Counted from the first letter of the stretch, positions 8,925-19,165 are shown. The stretch is DNA of 64,000 nt from Erwinia psidii (GCF_003846135.1 NZ_RHHM01000004.1:124001-188000), one strand, 5' to 3'. Translations and numbers: made by a program. The notes: generated by a model not told the origin, from the letters alone.

Positions 8925-9509
8925 ATGAAAAGTTATGATGACCTTCAGCGTTTTAAAGAAAAAACGCAAACAAACCATATCGAATTCAGGGACATGTCCG
9001 ATCAGACAAGGAGTTCAGACAGTGCTAACTGGCCCATTATCCGACAGTTAATGGATGATAGCCCGGAATCGACATTCGGGCAGGCACAGAGCTTGCATAT
9101 TGCACCGCCGCAGCCCGTTGCAGATGATGCCTTTTGCCAGCAGGTTGCTTCGCGCATCGTGCCGGAAAAACAGCCCCGGACAGGTCCCGCGCTGCCACAA
9201 AACGTGACGGCTTCTGTCACCGAGAGACCCGTCGGCCAGGGGGATGAGTCGCTTTTGCACAGTATCTCTGCCCAGCTTAATCCGGCAAATCATCCTTTAT
9301 CGTCTGCAGACACGCCGGAAACGGTGGGCGACTGTGCACCAGCCAAACCGCAGTCTGTTGAGATCGTTGAAGCTCCCGTCACTACCGCGTCCGGTGGCCT
9401 GCCGCGTTTTAAGCAGCTATTTCATTCTGTGCCGGAACCGCATGACTCGCCACTGCCTAAAGATACCCAGCTGCATGATCTGCTGGAGAGAATCGCCTCA
9501 TGCCGTTAG
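8925..9509 (+). CDS. bcsO: Cellulose biosynthesis protein BcsO
   Basis: First gene of the cellulose operon. The product is 194 aa, starting MKSYDDLQRFKEKTQTNHIE with FRDMSDQTRSSDSANWPIIRQLM following, which I recognise as the conserved N-terminus of BcsO. The rest is Pro/Ala/Gln-rich and probably disordered, ending LLERIASCR. The frame is open from 8844, but the ATG at 8925 is chosen because family similarity begins there; its ribosome site is weak. BcsO is an accessory protein of operons that also carry bcsD, and its role is poorly known. It overlaps bcsQ by 10 bp. Confidence 0.8.
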   Translation: MKSYDDLQRFKEKTQTNHIEFRDMSDQTRSSDSANWPIIRQLMDDSPESTFGQAQSLHIAPPQPVADDAFCQQVASRIVPEKQPRTGPALPQNVTASVTERPVGQGDESLLHSISAQLNPANHPLSSADTPETVGDCAPAKPQSVEIVEAPVTTASGGLPRFKQLFHSVPEPHDSPLPKDTQLHDLLERIASCR

Positions 9510-10297
9510 TTTGTGTTTGTTCTCCTAAGGGAGGGGTGGGTAAAACCACACTGGCCGCCAATCTGGCGTGGTCGCTGGCCCGTGGCGGCAGTAAAGTTCT
9601 CGCGATTGACTTTGACGTACAGAACGCACTGCGTTTGCATTTTGGCGTCCCCATTGCCGATGCGCGTGGTTTTGTCGCCAAATCCGCCGTCTCGCCCGAC
9701 TGGAGCCAGTCTATCCTCACCACTGGCGGTAATATTTTTGTGATGCCTTATGGTGAGGTTTCAGAAGAACAACGTGTTGAATTTGAAGAAAACCTTGCCA
9801 AGGACCCTAACTTTCTTGCCAGGGGACTGCATACCGTTCTCAACTACCCAGGCCTGGTGATTGTCGCTGATTTCCCGCCTGGCCCGGGACCGGCCCTCAA
9901 AGCGATGGCGGCGCTGGCCGATTTACATCTGGTGGTGATGCTGGCAGATACCGCTTCACTGTCGCTGCTGCCCAAAATTGAAAACGACAGGATGACCGGT
10001 GGCCCGCTAAACCACCGCAGCGGCAGCTATTACGTGCTGAACCAGAGCGACAGCCGGCGCAATATCAGCCGTGATGTGACCGCCTTTATGCAACAGCAGC
10101 TGGGAGACAGGTTGTTGGGGGTGGTCAACCGCGATGAGAGCGTGGTGGAAGCCAATGCCTCACAGCAATCTGTCGTTGATTTCAACCCGGTATCTGCGGC
10201 GGCATTTGATATCGAGCTGGTTGGCAAACGTCTTGCCGCACTGCTCAATATCAAAGTGGGCGATGGCGAGATGCATGGGCCACTGGGATCGCGCTAA
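9500..10297 (+). CDS. bcsQ: Cellulose biosynthesis protein BcsQ (MinD/ParA-like)
   Basis: 265-aa P-loop ATPase of the MinD/ParA type. The deviant Walker A motif KGGVGKTT is at residues 10-17, the switch region IDFDVQNALR follows, and IVADFPPGPGPALKAM corresponds to Walker B. In enterobacteria BcsQ positions the synthase at the pole and is needed for cellulose production, acting at the cytoplasmic face. The start overlaps bcsO and has GGAG 15 bases upstream. No bcsR is present before it, unlike E. coli. Confidence 0.95.
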   Translation: MPLVCVCSPKGGVGKTTLAANLAWSLARGGSKVLAIDFDVQNALRLHFGVPIADARGFVAKSAVSPDWSQSILTTGGNIFVMPYGEVSEEQRVEFEENLAKDPNFLARGLHTVLNYPGLVIVADFPPGPGPALKAMAALADLHLVVMLADTASLSLLPKIENDRMTGGPLNHRSGSYYVLNQSDSRRNISRDVTAFMQQQLGDRLLGVVNRDESVVEANASQQSVVDFNPVSAAAFDIELVGKRLAALLNIKVGDGEMHGPLGSR

Positions 10298-10387
10298 CTG
10301 ACGGCAGAGCCGTGTGCACCGGATGCCTGAAACCCCGGCCTGTGCCTGCGCGCCGGTCATAAAATATTGCGTTTTTCAGGATGACCT

Positions 10388-12481
10388 ATGAATAAAGTCC
10401 TCTACTACCTGCTTCTGCTGGCGTCATTGCCGTTTGCCGCAGTGATTGTTATCACCCCGATGGACAGCCAGAAACAATATATGTTCGGTCTGGTTGCCAT
10501 CGCCATTGTGTTTATTCTGGGATTAGCGAAAAGCCATAAAATTTCAATGGTGATGGTGTTCCTCTCCGCGTTAATGTCAACGCGCTACATCTGGTGGCGA
10601 GCGACACAGACGCTGTACTTTAATTCTGAAATCGAAGCGATGATGGGGATCGGCTTATTTATTGCTGAACTTTATGTGTGGGTGATTTTACTACTGGGCT
10701 ATTTGCAAACGTCATGGCCGCTGAAGCGCACCATTGAGCCGATGCCGGATGACCCCAGCTTATGGCCGACGGTCGATATCTACGTACCCAGCTACAATGA
10801 AAGCCTCGATGTTGTGCGGGATACCGTGCTGGCAGCCCAGTGTATTGACTATCCGCGCGATAAACTGAAAATTTACCTGCTGGACGACGGTAAACGGAAC
10901 GAATTTGCCGTCTTTGCGGCTGACGTTGGTGTTGGCTATATCACCCGTGATGATAACCGCCACGCCAAAGCGGGTAATCTCAACCATGCGATGCGCATCA
11001 CCAAAGGTGAACTGATTACCGTTTTTGACTGTGACCATGTGGCGACCCGCGCTTTCCTGCAAGCCACCGTGGCACCCTTTTTGAAAGATCCCAAACTGGC
11101 GTTGTTGCAGACACCTCACTACTTCTATTCACCCGATCCTTTTGAACGTAACCTGAAAGCCGCGCGCCAGATCCCGAATGAAGGGGCGTTGTTTTACGGC
11201 CCGGTACAACAGGGAAACGATAACTGGAACGCCACGTTCTTCTGTGGTTCCTGTGCGGTCATTCGCCGCAGTGCGCTGGAAGAGATTGGCGGTTTCGCCA
11301 CCGAAACCGTCACCGAAGATGCCCACACCGCGCTGAAAATGCAGCGCCGCGGCTGGAAATCCGCCTTCCTTGCGCTGCCGCTGGCTGCCGGTCTGGCCAC
11401 CGAGCGTCTTGGGCTGCACGTTATCCAGCGTACCCGCTGGGCACGCGGCATGACGCAGATTTTCCGCGTTGATAATCCGTTGCTTGGCCGTGGTCTGAAA
11501 TGGCAGCAGCGGCTGTGCTACCTTAACGCCATGCTGCACTTTCAGTTTGGGCTGCCGCGGGTTATCTTCCTGACGGCGCCGCTGGCTTATCTGTTGTTTA
11601 ATCTAAATATTATTCACTCCTCCGCCAGCCTGATCTTCGCCTATGTCCTACCTCATCTGGTGATATCGCTGTACGTCAACTCGCGTATGAACGGCAGGTT
11701 CCGTGCCACTTTCTGGGGAGAAATCTACGAGACGGTAATGGCTTTTCATCTGGTGATCCCCACGCTGTTAACCATGATTTCGCCCAAACACGGTAAGTTT
11801 AACGTTACTGATAAGGGTGGCCTGCTGGACAGTGGCTTCTTTGATTTCAACATTGTCCGACCGCATGTTATTTGTGCCCTGTTGTTACTGATTGGCGTGG
11901 TAAGCGGCATTATCAGGGCGGTGGCGTACGATTATTTTGGCGTCGATCCCTGGGTTATCGCACTGAATGTGGGTTGGGCATTGTTCAGCCTGATCATTCT
12001 GATGGCGGCGATTGCCGTGGCGCGTGAGACGAAACAAACGCGGAAAACCATTCGTGTTCAGGCCAATATCCCGGTGGTATTGCACTACGCCAGCGGGATT
12101 TCATCGCTTACTGACACGGTAAATCTGTCAATGGGCGGGGTACAGGTAGCGGCACCGGACAGCCGTCATGAAACCGATGTGATCGAAGCCATCGACCTCA
12201 GGCTGCACTCCGGGGCAATCTCAATCCCGGTCAGCATTATCGCTGCTGAAGATAGGCTTATCCGTTTGAAGTTTGACGAAATTCCCCTGTCGCGCCGCCG
12301 TGAGCTGGTGAGAGTGGTATTGTCCCGTGCTGATGCGTGGATCAAACCGCCAGGCCCTAAAGACCGGCCGGTTCGCTCACTGTTGACCATTATCCGCACC
12401 GTATTTGAACTGTTCTGGCTCTCCTGGAAAGATGGCCGTCACCGCCAGACCGCCAGGTCTGATGAGGATGGCATGGCATGA
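10388..12481 (+). CDS. bcsA: Cellulose synthase catalytic subunit BcsA (UDP-forming)
   Basis: Inner-membrane GT2 processive glycosyltransferase that polymerises UDP-glucose into beta-1,4-glucan and threads it outward. 697 aa. Seen: four N-terminal helices (to about 108); UDP-binding DDG (166-168); DCD (214-216); TED (309-311), the base; QRTRW (347-351), the acceptor site; four further helices; the gating-loop motif FNVTDKGG (471-478); and a C-terminal PilZ domain with RKTIR (552-556) and NLSMGG (579-584), which binds c-di-GMP and releases the gate. All catalytic and c-di-GMP residues are present, so an active, c-di-GMP-controlled enzyme is expected. It overlaps bcsB by 4 bp (ATGA). Confidence 0.97.
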   Translation: MNKVLYYLLLLASLPFAAVIVITPMDSQKQYMFGLVAIAIVFILGLAKSHKISMVMVFLSALMSTRYIWWRATQTLYFNSEIEAMMGIGLFIAELYVWVILLLGYLQTSWPLKRTIEPMPDDPSLWPTVDIYVPSYNESLDVVRDTVLAAQCIDYPRDKLKIYLLDDGKRNEFAVFAADVGVGYITRDDNRHAKAGNLNHAMRITKGELITVFDCDHVATRAFLQATVAPFLKDPKLALLQTPHYFYSPDPFERNLKAARQIPNEGALFYGPVQQGNDNWNATFFCGSCAVIRRSALEEIGGFATETVTEDAHTALKMQRRGWKSAFLALPLAAGLATERLGLHVIQRTRWARGMTQIFRVDNPLLGRGLKWQQRLCYLNAMLHFQFGLPRVIFLTAPLAYLLFNLNIIHSSASLIFAYVLPHLVISLYVNSRMNGRFRATFWGEIYETVMAFHLVIPTLLTMISPKHGKFNVTDKGGLLDSGFFDFNIVRPHVICALLLLIGVVSGIIRAVAYDYFGVDPWVIALNVGWALFSLIILMAAIAVARETKQTRKTIRVQANIPVVLHYASGISSLTDTVNLSMGGVQVAAPDSRHETDVIEAIDLRLHSGAISIPVSIIAAEDRLIRLKFDEIPLSRRRELVRVVLSRADAWIKPPGPKDRPVRSLLTIIRTVFELFWLSWKDGRHRQTARSDEDGMA

Positions 12482-15342
12482 AGGAACTGATTTTTAGCTT
12501 CTGTTTCAGCATGCTGGTATGTTGCGGCGTTGCACTGGCCGACGCCGGTAACGTGACTCAGGACAGCAGCGCATTATCGCTGCTGCCACCACCGGATTAT
12601 GTGGGGCGCACGGCTGCCGGGAACACGGCGGCAACGTCGCAGGGTACGCCCTTGCGGCGTGAAGGGGTGGTTGGCGCATCATCAGCTTCTGCCAGCGATA
12701 ATGCCGCGGCAGACGCTGACGCCAGCCACAATATTGGTTTCCCTGGAAATATGCCGCCGTTACCTGCCCCAGCAGGACAGACAAACACGGCCGCGTCGGA
12801 CAGCGGGCAGGCCAGCGCCGCCCCGGCGGGCAACACCAGCACGGCCGCGTCGGACAGCGGACAGGCCAGCGCCGCCCCGGCGGGCAACACCAGCACGGCC
12901 GCGTCGGACAGCGGGCAGGCCAGCGCCGCCCCGTCGGGCAACACCAGCATGGCCGCGACGGACAGCGGACAGGCCAGCGCCGCCCCGGCGGGCAACACCA
13001 GCACGACCGCGACGGACAGCGGACAGGCTAGCGCCGCCCCGGCGGGCAACACCAGCACGGCCGCGACGGACAGCGGACAGGCCAGCGCCGCCCTGGCGGG
13101 CAACACCAGCACGGCCGCGACGGACAGCGGACAGGCCAGCGCCGCCCCGGTTTTTTCTGCGGGCAATACGCTGTTGAACCAGCCCCTTTCCAGTAACGTA
13201 TCTGTTGCCCAGATGGGCCAACCCGGAGGCATTCTGCTCACCGGCGGGCAGTTGCAGTCCGGCATTGTCTTTACGCTACCTTCAGACGAGGTGATCACCA
13301 ATGCGCGGCTCAATCTTTCACTGAAGGTGTCACAGGCGCTGGCCGCCCGTAATACCTCGCTGCAACTGATGCTCAACGGCCAGCCTTTGGGCACCTTGCC
13401 GCTGAGCGCCTCTGACAGTGCCAGCGAGGACTACCAGCTGGATATTCCGGCCGCGATGGTGGTTTCCAGCAACAATCTCAGCTTTAAAATCAACGACGCT
13501 GATCAGTTGCTGTGTGAACGCGACAGTGCCAGCCAGTATCAGGTGACGATCCTGCCAAAATCCACCCTGTTTCTGGAAGGGCAGCAGTTGAACACAGGCA
13601 ACACGCTGCGCAATTTCCCGCGCCCCTTTATTGATCCTCTGCGCATGACGCCTTCGAGCGTCACCATAGTATTTGGACAAACCGTGACGCCCGGCCAGGT
13701 CAGTGCCGCCGCGGTCGTCTCCTCGTGGATGGGCATCCAGACCGATTATCGTGGTATTCACTTTCCGGTACTGCGTAATGAACTGCCGGACAAAAACGGT
13801 ATTGTCTTTGTCCGGCCGGGTGACAACGTGGCGGGCCTTGCGGTGCCGGAGGTCAGTGGGCCAACGTTGCAAATGGTCGATAACCCGATTAATCCGGTTT
13901 ATAAACTGATGCTGGTGATCGGGAAAACCGACGACGATCTGCGTCAGGCCGCATGGCGTCTGACCCAGCCTCTGAGCGTGGACAGCGATACATTGCAGGT
14001 AGCGCTGCACAGTATTCCGGTCAGTAAGGCGTATGACGCGCCGCGTTGGATCAATACTGACCGCCCCGTGCGCCTGAGCAGTCTGTTGCGTAAAGACCAA
14101 AGTCTGACCACCAGCGGCATATGGCATGATGCGCTGCGGGTTAACTTTCGTGCCGCACCCGATCTGTTCCTGTGGGATGGCGAGACGCTGCCAGTAAACC
14201 TGGACTACCGTTTCCCGTCAGAAAGCTGGATTGACGAAAACAAATCTTTCCTCAATGTCACTCTCAACGGTACTTTCCTGCGAAATCTGACGGTGAATAA
14301 AGTGGGCCTGTTGGAGGAGCTCTGGCATTGGCTGGGGGGCGACGCGCGTCAGGAAAGTTACACCCTGAAGCTCGATCCCTATCTGATTTACGGTGACAAT
14401 CAGCTACAGCTCTATTTCAATATCAAACCGAAAGAGAACGCGCCCTGTGGCGTTCTGACCAATAACAACATTAAAAGCCGCATTGACGACGACGCGTATA
14501 TTGATCTGAGCCATACCCGCCATTTCACGCTGCTGCCCAATCTCGCCTACTTTGTTGGCGCCTCCTTTCCGTTCAGTCGCTTTGCCGATTATTCGCAGAC
14601 CGTGCTGATGCTGCCGTCTGAACCGGATACGGCGGAAATCAGCACCCTGCTTGATCTGGCCGGTCGGTCCGGTAATGCCACCGGTGTGGCGCTTTACCAC
14701 AACAGCGTGCTGTTCGGCGTTCCGGCGGGTGGCGCGTCGCTGCAACAGTTACAGAACAGTGATGTGCTAACGGTGTCCACCCTGGCACAAACCGCCTTTA
14801 ACCAGTCAATGCTGCGTGATTCACCCTATGACCTGCACAGCCATACGCTGGGGGTGAAAACGCCCGGCTGGCAGGACAATCTGCGGGGCTGGCTGACCGG
14901 GGACTGGTATCGCCAGGCGGTGAATGCGGATCGTTACCTGTCATCAAACGAAGACTGGCGTGGTTTTGTCAGCTATCGCTCACCGTGGAACAGCGAACGC
15001 GTGGTGGTGATGACGTTGGCAACCGACGATACGCAGCTGCTACGGCTACACAGCGATCTTTCGCTGGCGCGTATTAATGCCGGTATTCGCGGGGATACCG
15101 CCATCATCACCGATGAGAACGGCATCCGCAGTTTCCACGTTGGTGCCCAGTTCCCCAGCGGACAAATGCCGTGGTACATGATGGTGGTGTGGTATGCCAA
15201 CCAACATGCGGTGGTGCTGGTGCTTCTGGCGCTGTTGCTCTCCGTAGTCATCGGTCTGAGTACCTTTGTGCTGCTGAAAAGACATGCCTGGAGGCGACTC
15301 AACCCGCAACAGGAAGCCCGTCGTAAAGACGATGAGACGTGA
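12478..15342 (+). CDS. bcsB: Cellulose synthase periplasmic subunit BcsB with repetitive linker
   Basis: Periplasmic partner of BcsA, anchored by one C-terminal helix (HAVVLVLLALLLSVVIGLS) that is required for catalysis. 954 aa, longer than the usual 750-800. A signal peptide ends near VALADAG. Residues about 100-225 form a low-complexity insert built of an 18-residue repeat ending DSGQASAAPAG. The two carbohydrate-binding and flavodoxin-like repeats begin near VAQMGQPGGILLTGGQ. The insert sits between the signal peptide and the first folded domain, so it could act as a flexible or glycan-contacting spacer. Start and stop overlap bcsA and bcsC. Confidence 0.95.
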   Translation: MKELIFSFCFSMLVCCGVALADAGNVTQDSSALSLLPPPDYVGRTAAGNTAATSQGTPLRREGVVGASSASASDNAAADADASHNIGFPGNMPPLPAPAGQTNTAASDSGQASAAPAGNTSTAASDSGQASAAPAGNTSTAASDSGQASAAPSGNTSMAATDSGQASAAPAGNTSTTATDSGQASAAPAGNTSTAATDSGQASAALAGNTSTAATDSGQASAAPVFSAGNTLLNQPLSSNVSVAQMGQPGGILLTGGQLQSGIVFTLPSDEVITNARLNLSLKVSQALAARNTSLQLMLNGQPLGTLPLSASDSASEDYQLDIPAAMVVSSNNLSFKINDADQLLCERDSASQYQVTILPKSTLFLEGQQLNTGNTLRNFPRPFIDPLRMTPSSVTIVFGQTVTPGQVSAAAVVSSWMGIQTDYRGIHFPVLRNELPDKNGIVFVRPGDNVAGLAVPEVSGPTLQMVDNPINPVYKLMLVIGKTDDDLRQAAWRLTQPLSVDSDTLQVALHSIPVSKAYDAPRWINTDRPVRLSSLLRKDQSLTTSGIWHDALRVNFRAAPDLFLWDGETLPVNLDYRFPSESWIDENKSFLNVTLNGTFLRNLTVNKVGLLEELWHWLGGDARQESYTLKLDPYLIYGDNQLQLYFNIKPKENAPCGVLTNNNIKSRIDDDAYIDLSHTRHFTLLPNLAYFVGASFPFSRFADYSQTVLMLPSEPDTAEISTLLDLAGRSGNATGVALYHNSVLFGVPAGGASLQQLQNSDVLTVSTLAQTAFNQSMLRDSPYDLHSHTLGVKTPGWQDNLRGWLTGDWYRQAVNADRYLSSNEDWRGFVSYRSPWNSERVVVMTLATDDTQLLRLHSDLSLARINAGIRGDTAIITDENGIRSFHVGAQFPSGQMPWYMMVVWYANQHAVVLVLLALLLSVVIGLSTFVLLKRHAWRRLNPQQEARRKDDET
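12781..13149 (+). repeat. 54-bp tandem repeat inside bcsB (about 7 copies)
   Basis: A 54-bp unit is repeated nearly seven times head to tail. It encodes NTSTAASDSGQASAAPAG with small changes (S/T at one position, A/S, M/T, P/L). The DSGQASAA block occurs seven times. The unit length is a multiple of three, so copy-number change keeps the frame. High identity between copies suggests recent expansion or homogenisation. It is open in several other frames, which produces spurious antisense ORFs. Confidence 0.95.
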
Positions 15343-18300
15343 TGATGATGAAAATAACCCCACTTACCGCCAGAATGCGCCAGCTGTGGATACCGGGGGG
15401 CGCGCTGCTCGCCTCAGCGCTGGCATGTCCTGCGCTGGCGGATGAAAACAGCAATCCGGCGCTGCTGGCGTTATTCGGGCAGGCGAATTACTGGCACCAG
15501 AAAGCCCATGATGACCTCGCCCGTGATGCGCTGAATAAAGTGCTGATGGTGGACAGTCACAACAGCCAGGCCCTCTATCTGATGGCGCTGTGGGCGCAGC
15601 AGAGCGGTGACAGTGAGAACGCGGCAAAGTGGCGCACGCGTCTTAGCGAGGTGTCGCCGCAGGATCCCCGTCTGGCTGAACTGGATAATGCCCGCCAGAT
15701 GCAGTCCATCCCCACTGCCCAGCTCTCGCTGGCCCGTCAACAGGCGCGGGCGGGAAATATTGCCGCCTCGCTGCAAACATGGCGCAACACCTTCAGCGGC
15801 AACGAACCACCGGCCAGCGTGGCGGCAGAATACTATCTGACCATGGCAGGCGACCGCACGTTGTTGCCGCAGGCGATTGATAATCTTCGTCAGTTCGCTG
15901 CAAATCATCCCCAGGATACCGGGGCGAAGCTGGCGTTGGGCAAGGCGCTTACCTGGCAGGAATCCACCCGCCGCGAAGGGCTGCAAATGCTGGAAGGTAT
16001 GGCGAGCGGCGATGTCGATGCCGATCGATCCCTGCGTCAGGCGCTGCTGTGGCTGGGGCCGCAGGCAGAAGACGCGGCGCTCTACCAGAATTATCAGCAG
16101 CGTCACCCGCAGGATCGCGCGGTGATGGACTATTACCGTAAGAACGTGGGCGGCGCGGAAAAGGGGCAGGGGTTTACCGCGCTGAACAGTGGCGATGTCG
16201 GCGGGGCGCAGGCCGCTTTCAGTCAGGTACTGAAAGCCAACCCGGAAGACGCCGACGCGCTGGCGGGCCTGGGCTATGTTGCCCAGCGTAGCGGTAACTA
16301 TGCGGCAGCAGCAGATTATCTCGACAGGGCGGCAAAGCTGGGGGGCGACAACAGCCAGCAACGCCAGCAGCAGGCTGCCGATGCCCGCTTTTACGCCCAG
16401 CTGGGGCAGGCCCAGCAGGCAATGAAGTCTGGCGATATGGCACGGGCGCTGAGTCTCAGTGAACCGTTGGCCCAGGCGGAAGGCGAGATGGGCATCTCTG
16501 CCAAACTGTTTCGGGCCGACGTCGAGCGCCGTAGCAATCAGCCAGAGGCGGCTGAACAGACCTACCGATCGGTGTTGCAAAGCGAGTCGGACAACCGCGC
16601 CGCAAAAGAGGGGCTGTTCTACGTGCTGCGTCAGCAGAACCGCACCGCGGAAGCCAGTACCCTGCTGGCGGCCCTGCCGGACAGCGTCCGTGCCAGCATG
16701 GCCCCGCGTCCCACGGAAACCAGCGATCCGCTACGTCGCCAGGCGAAGCAGGCTCTGGCGGCGGGTAATACCGCACAGGCCATTGCGCTGCTTCAGCAAG
16801 GGATCCGGCGCTTTCCTGAGGATGGCTGGCTGCGACTGGACCTGGCGCGCATTTATCAGCAACAGGGCAACACCAGCCTGGCGGCAGGGGTAATGCAGCC
16901 CGCCTTCTATCAGAATGCCAGCAGTAACCAGCGCTACGCTGCGGCGCTGTTCGCCAGTGAAAATGGTGCCTGGCAGCAGGCACAGTCCCTGCTGGCGCGG
17001 ATCCCTGAACGTCAGCAGAACCGCGACATGCGCGATCTGTCGCGCCGGGTGAATTTTAATCTGCAAATGAATGTGGCCCAGCAGTATCTGGCGCAGGGTT
17101 CCAATACCGCCGCGGCAAATACCCTGCGGGCGCTGGCGATAAATCCACCGGATAACCCGGCGGATGTGGGTAGTCTGGCAAAAAGCCTGGCGGCGGCGGG
17201 CTTTTTGCCTGCGGCTGTTACGCTGGTGCGCAACAATATGCAGCGTGGGGTACAGGGTAACGCCGGGGATTACGCCGACCAGGTGCTGGTGCTGAATCAG
17301 GCGGGTCTGAGCGGCGAGGCGCAACGCTTCCTGAGTAACCCGGAATTGCAGTCGCGCAGTACGCCAGGCCAGCTGGCGGGAATGCAAAATGGTTATCTGA
17401 TCAATGAAGCGGATCGTCTGCGTAATCAGGGTGAGTACGCGGCGGCTTACGACAAGTTGATCGGCGCATTGCAGCACGATCCGCAAAACACCGATCTGAT
17501 GTTTGCCATGGCCCGGCTGTACCAGTCCGGCAAAATGAACTCGCAGGCGGGCGTGGTCTATGACTACCTGATGACCCGCGACACGCCGGCGCAGGATGCC
17601 CGCATCGGCGCAATCAACGTGGCGCTGACGCAACACGATGTGCCAAAAGCGAAATCGCTGGTGGCGGGTCTTCATGGCGAGCAGACCCCGGAGCGGCTGC
17701 TGCTGATGGCACGGGTGGCCGAGGCCGGTGGCGATCGGCAACAGGCGCTGGCCTATTTACGTACGGCCCATGCCAAAATCAATGGGGTACAACAAACGTC
17801 CGACGGCTCCCGGCCGGTGATTGGCGGTATGGTGCTGGCGGATAATCCGTTTATCAACCGTACCACGCTGCCAGTGCACCGTTCGTCTTCTTCTTCAACC
17901 TATGGCACGGTGATGCCGTGGCAGCAGGCGTCGGCCAGTCAGGACAGCGGCACGCCGGTGGCGACGACTGACGTTCCTTCTCAACGGTCACAGACCCGGC
18001 AGCAGATCGATACCATGATGGATGATTTGCAGACGAGTACCGGCACCTGGGCCCAGGGCGCGGTGCAGGTCAGGGCGCGAGACGGCGAATCGGGTCTGAG
18101 CAAGCTGACCGAAGCCAAAGCGCCGCTGACATTTTCAACCGTGCCTTATGGTGATACCCGCTTTGACTTCACGCTGACGCCTGTCACCCTGAGCGCCGGC
18201 AGCCCGGCTGGCACCGCCGTTCCGCGTTTTGGCACAGAGGCACTGGAGCAGGGACGTATCGCCCAGGCGAATGCGGTCACGCCATCCTCGGTGGCGTTAA

Positions 18301-19163
18301 GCTCGCCTGGTGCGCAGAGCGCCACCGGGGCCGAGGTCAATCTTGCCCTGAGCAATGACCATTTCAAAATTGACCTCGGTTCGACACCGCTCGGCCAGGA
18401 TCTGAACACGCTGGTGGGCGGTATTCAGTGGTCCCCAAGGCTGGCGGATTATCTGACGCTGATCCTGACCGGTGAACGCCGGGCTGTCACCGACAGCCTG
18501 CTCTCTTATGTGGGCATGAAAGACAAGCTCAGTGGCAAACGCTGGGGCCAGGTGAGCAAAAATGGCGGTAATGCGCTGCTGAGTTACGATAACGGCGATG
18601 CCGGATTCTGGCTGGGGGCGGGGGCTTACCGCTATCAGGGTGAAAATGTCGCCAGCAACCAAAGCCTGATGGCGTCAGCCGGGGCCTATGTTCGACCCTA
18701 TCATGATGATAACAGCGAGCTGAAAACCGGTATCAGTTTCAACTGGATGGATTTCTCAAAAAATCTCAGCTACTTCAGTTATGGCCAGGGGGGCTACTTC
18801 AGCCCGCAGAACTTTGCTGCCGTCTCCTTCCCGGTAGACTGGAGCAGGAACTACGACGATCTGAAAGTGAAACTTGGCGGATCGGTGGGTTATCAGTCTT
18901 ATTCGCAGGATCGTAGTGCTTATTTCCCCGCCGATGCGGAAAAACAACAGCAGTTGCAGGACTATTATGACGCGGGGGCTGTCACCGAAGCCTGGTACAG
19001 CGGCAGCAGTAAAAACGGTCTGGGTTACAACCTGCACGCGGGGGCGGATTATCGGGTGTCCAAAGATGTCACCATTGGCGGCCAGCTTAGCTACGATACC
19101 TTTGGGGACTATAACGAGAGCACGGCTCAACTCTATTTTCGCTATATGCTGGGGGAGCAATAA
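15342..19163 (+). CDS. bcsC: Cellulose synthase outer-membrane export protein BcsC
   Basis: Exports the glucan through the periplasm and outer membrane. 1,273 aa. The signal peptide ends PALADEN. Many TPR repeats follow (roughly residues 35-800, for example GDVGGAQAAFSQVLKANPED and NYAAAADYLDRAAKLGG). After a Ser/Thr-rich linker comes a C-terminal 16-strand-type barrel from about 950, ending FRYMLGEQ. Four start codons are stacked (GTG ATG ATG ATG, 15339-15350); the ATG overlapping the bcsB stop is used, but a few bases either way cannot be excluded. Its barrel end differs from that of the E. coli-type relic at 22.5-23.3 kb, so the two are not recent duplicates. Confidence 0.95.
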   Translation: MMMKITPLTARMRQLWIPGGALLASALACPALADENSNPALLALFGQANYWHQKAHDDLARDALNKVLMVDSHNSQALYLMALWAQQSGDSENAAKWRTRLSEVSPQDPRLAELDNARQMQSIPTAQLSLARQQARAGNIAASLQTWRNTFSGNEPPASVAAEYYLTMAGDRTLLPQAIDNLRQFAANHPQDTGAKLALGKALTWQESTRREGLQMLEGMASGDVDADRSLRQALLWLGPQAEDAALYQNYQQRHPQDRAVMDYYRKNVGGAEKGQGFTALNSGDVGGAQAAFSQVLKANPEDADALAGLGYVAQRSGNYAAAADYLDRAAKLGGDNSQQRQQQAADARFYAQLGQAQQAMKSGDMARALSLSEPLAQAEGEMGISAKLFRADVERRSNQPEAAEQTYRSVLQSESDNRAAKEGLFYVLRQQNRTAEASTLLAALPDSVRASMAPRPTETSDPLRRQAKQALAAGNTAQAIALLQQGIRRFPEDGWLRLDLARIYQQQGNTSLAAGVMQPAFYQNASSNQRYAAALFASENGAWQQAQSLLARIPERQQNRDMRDLSRRVNFNLQMNVAQQYLAQGSNTAAANTLRALAINPPDNPADVGSLAKSLAAAGFLPAAVTLVRNNMQRGVQGNAGDYADQVLVLNQAGLSGEAQRFLSNPELQSRSTPGQLAGMQNGYLINEADRLRNQGEYAAAYDKLIGALQHDPQNTDLMFAMARLYQSGKMNSQAGVVYDYLMTRDTPAQDARIGAINVALTQHDVPKAKSLVAGLHGEQTPERLLLMARVAEAGGDRQQALAYLRTAHAKINGVQQTSDGSRPVIGGMVLADNPFINRTTLPVHRSSSSSTYGTVMPWQQASASQDSGTPVATTDVPSQRSQTRQQIDTMMDDLQTSTGTWAQGAVQVRARDGESGLSKLTEAKAPLTFSTVPYGDTRFDFTLTPVTLSAGSPAGTAVPRFGTEALEQGRIAQANAVTPSSVALSSPGAQSATGAEVNLALSNDHFKIDLGSTPLGQDLNTLVGGIQWSPRLADYLTLILTGERRAVTDSLLSYVGMKDKLSGKRWGQVSKNGGNALLSYDNGDAGFWLGAGAYRYQGENVASNQSLMASAGAYVRPYHDDNSELKTGISFNWMDFSKNLSYFSYGQGGYFSPQNFAAVSFPVDWSRNYDDLKVKLGGSVGYQSYSQDRSAYFPADAEKQQQLQDYYDAGAVTEAWYSGSSKNGLGYNLHAGADYRVSKDVTIGGQLSYDTFGDYNESTAQLYFRYMLGEQ

Positions 19164-19165
19164 GC

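Noticed and set aside
12781..13149. CRISPR-like array in the bcsB repeat
   Set aside because: Units are directly adjacent with no unique spacers, and they are part of a coding frame.
12597..13394. Long antisense and alternative-frame ORFs over the bcsB repeat
   Set aside because: They are open because the 54-bp GC-rich unit has no stop in several frames; the encoded Ala/Leu- or Arg/Pro-rich repeats have no ribosome site or family, and BcsB occupies the sense frame.
15471..16580. 369-aa minus-strand ORF opposite bcsC
   Set aside because: Shadow frame of a GC-rich gene; His/Arg/Leu-rich composition with no domain.
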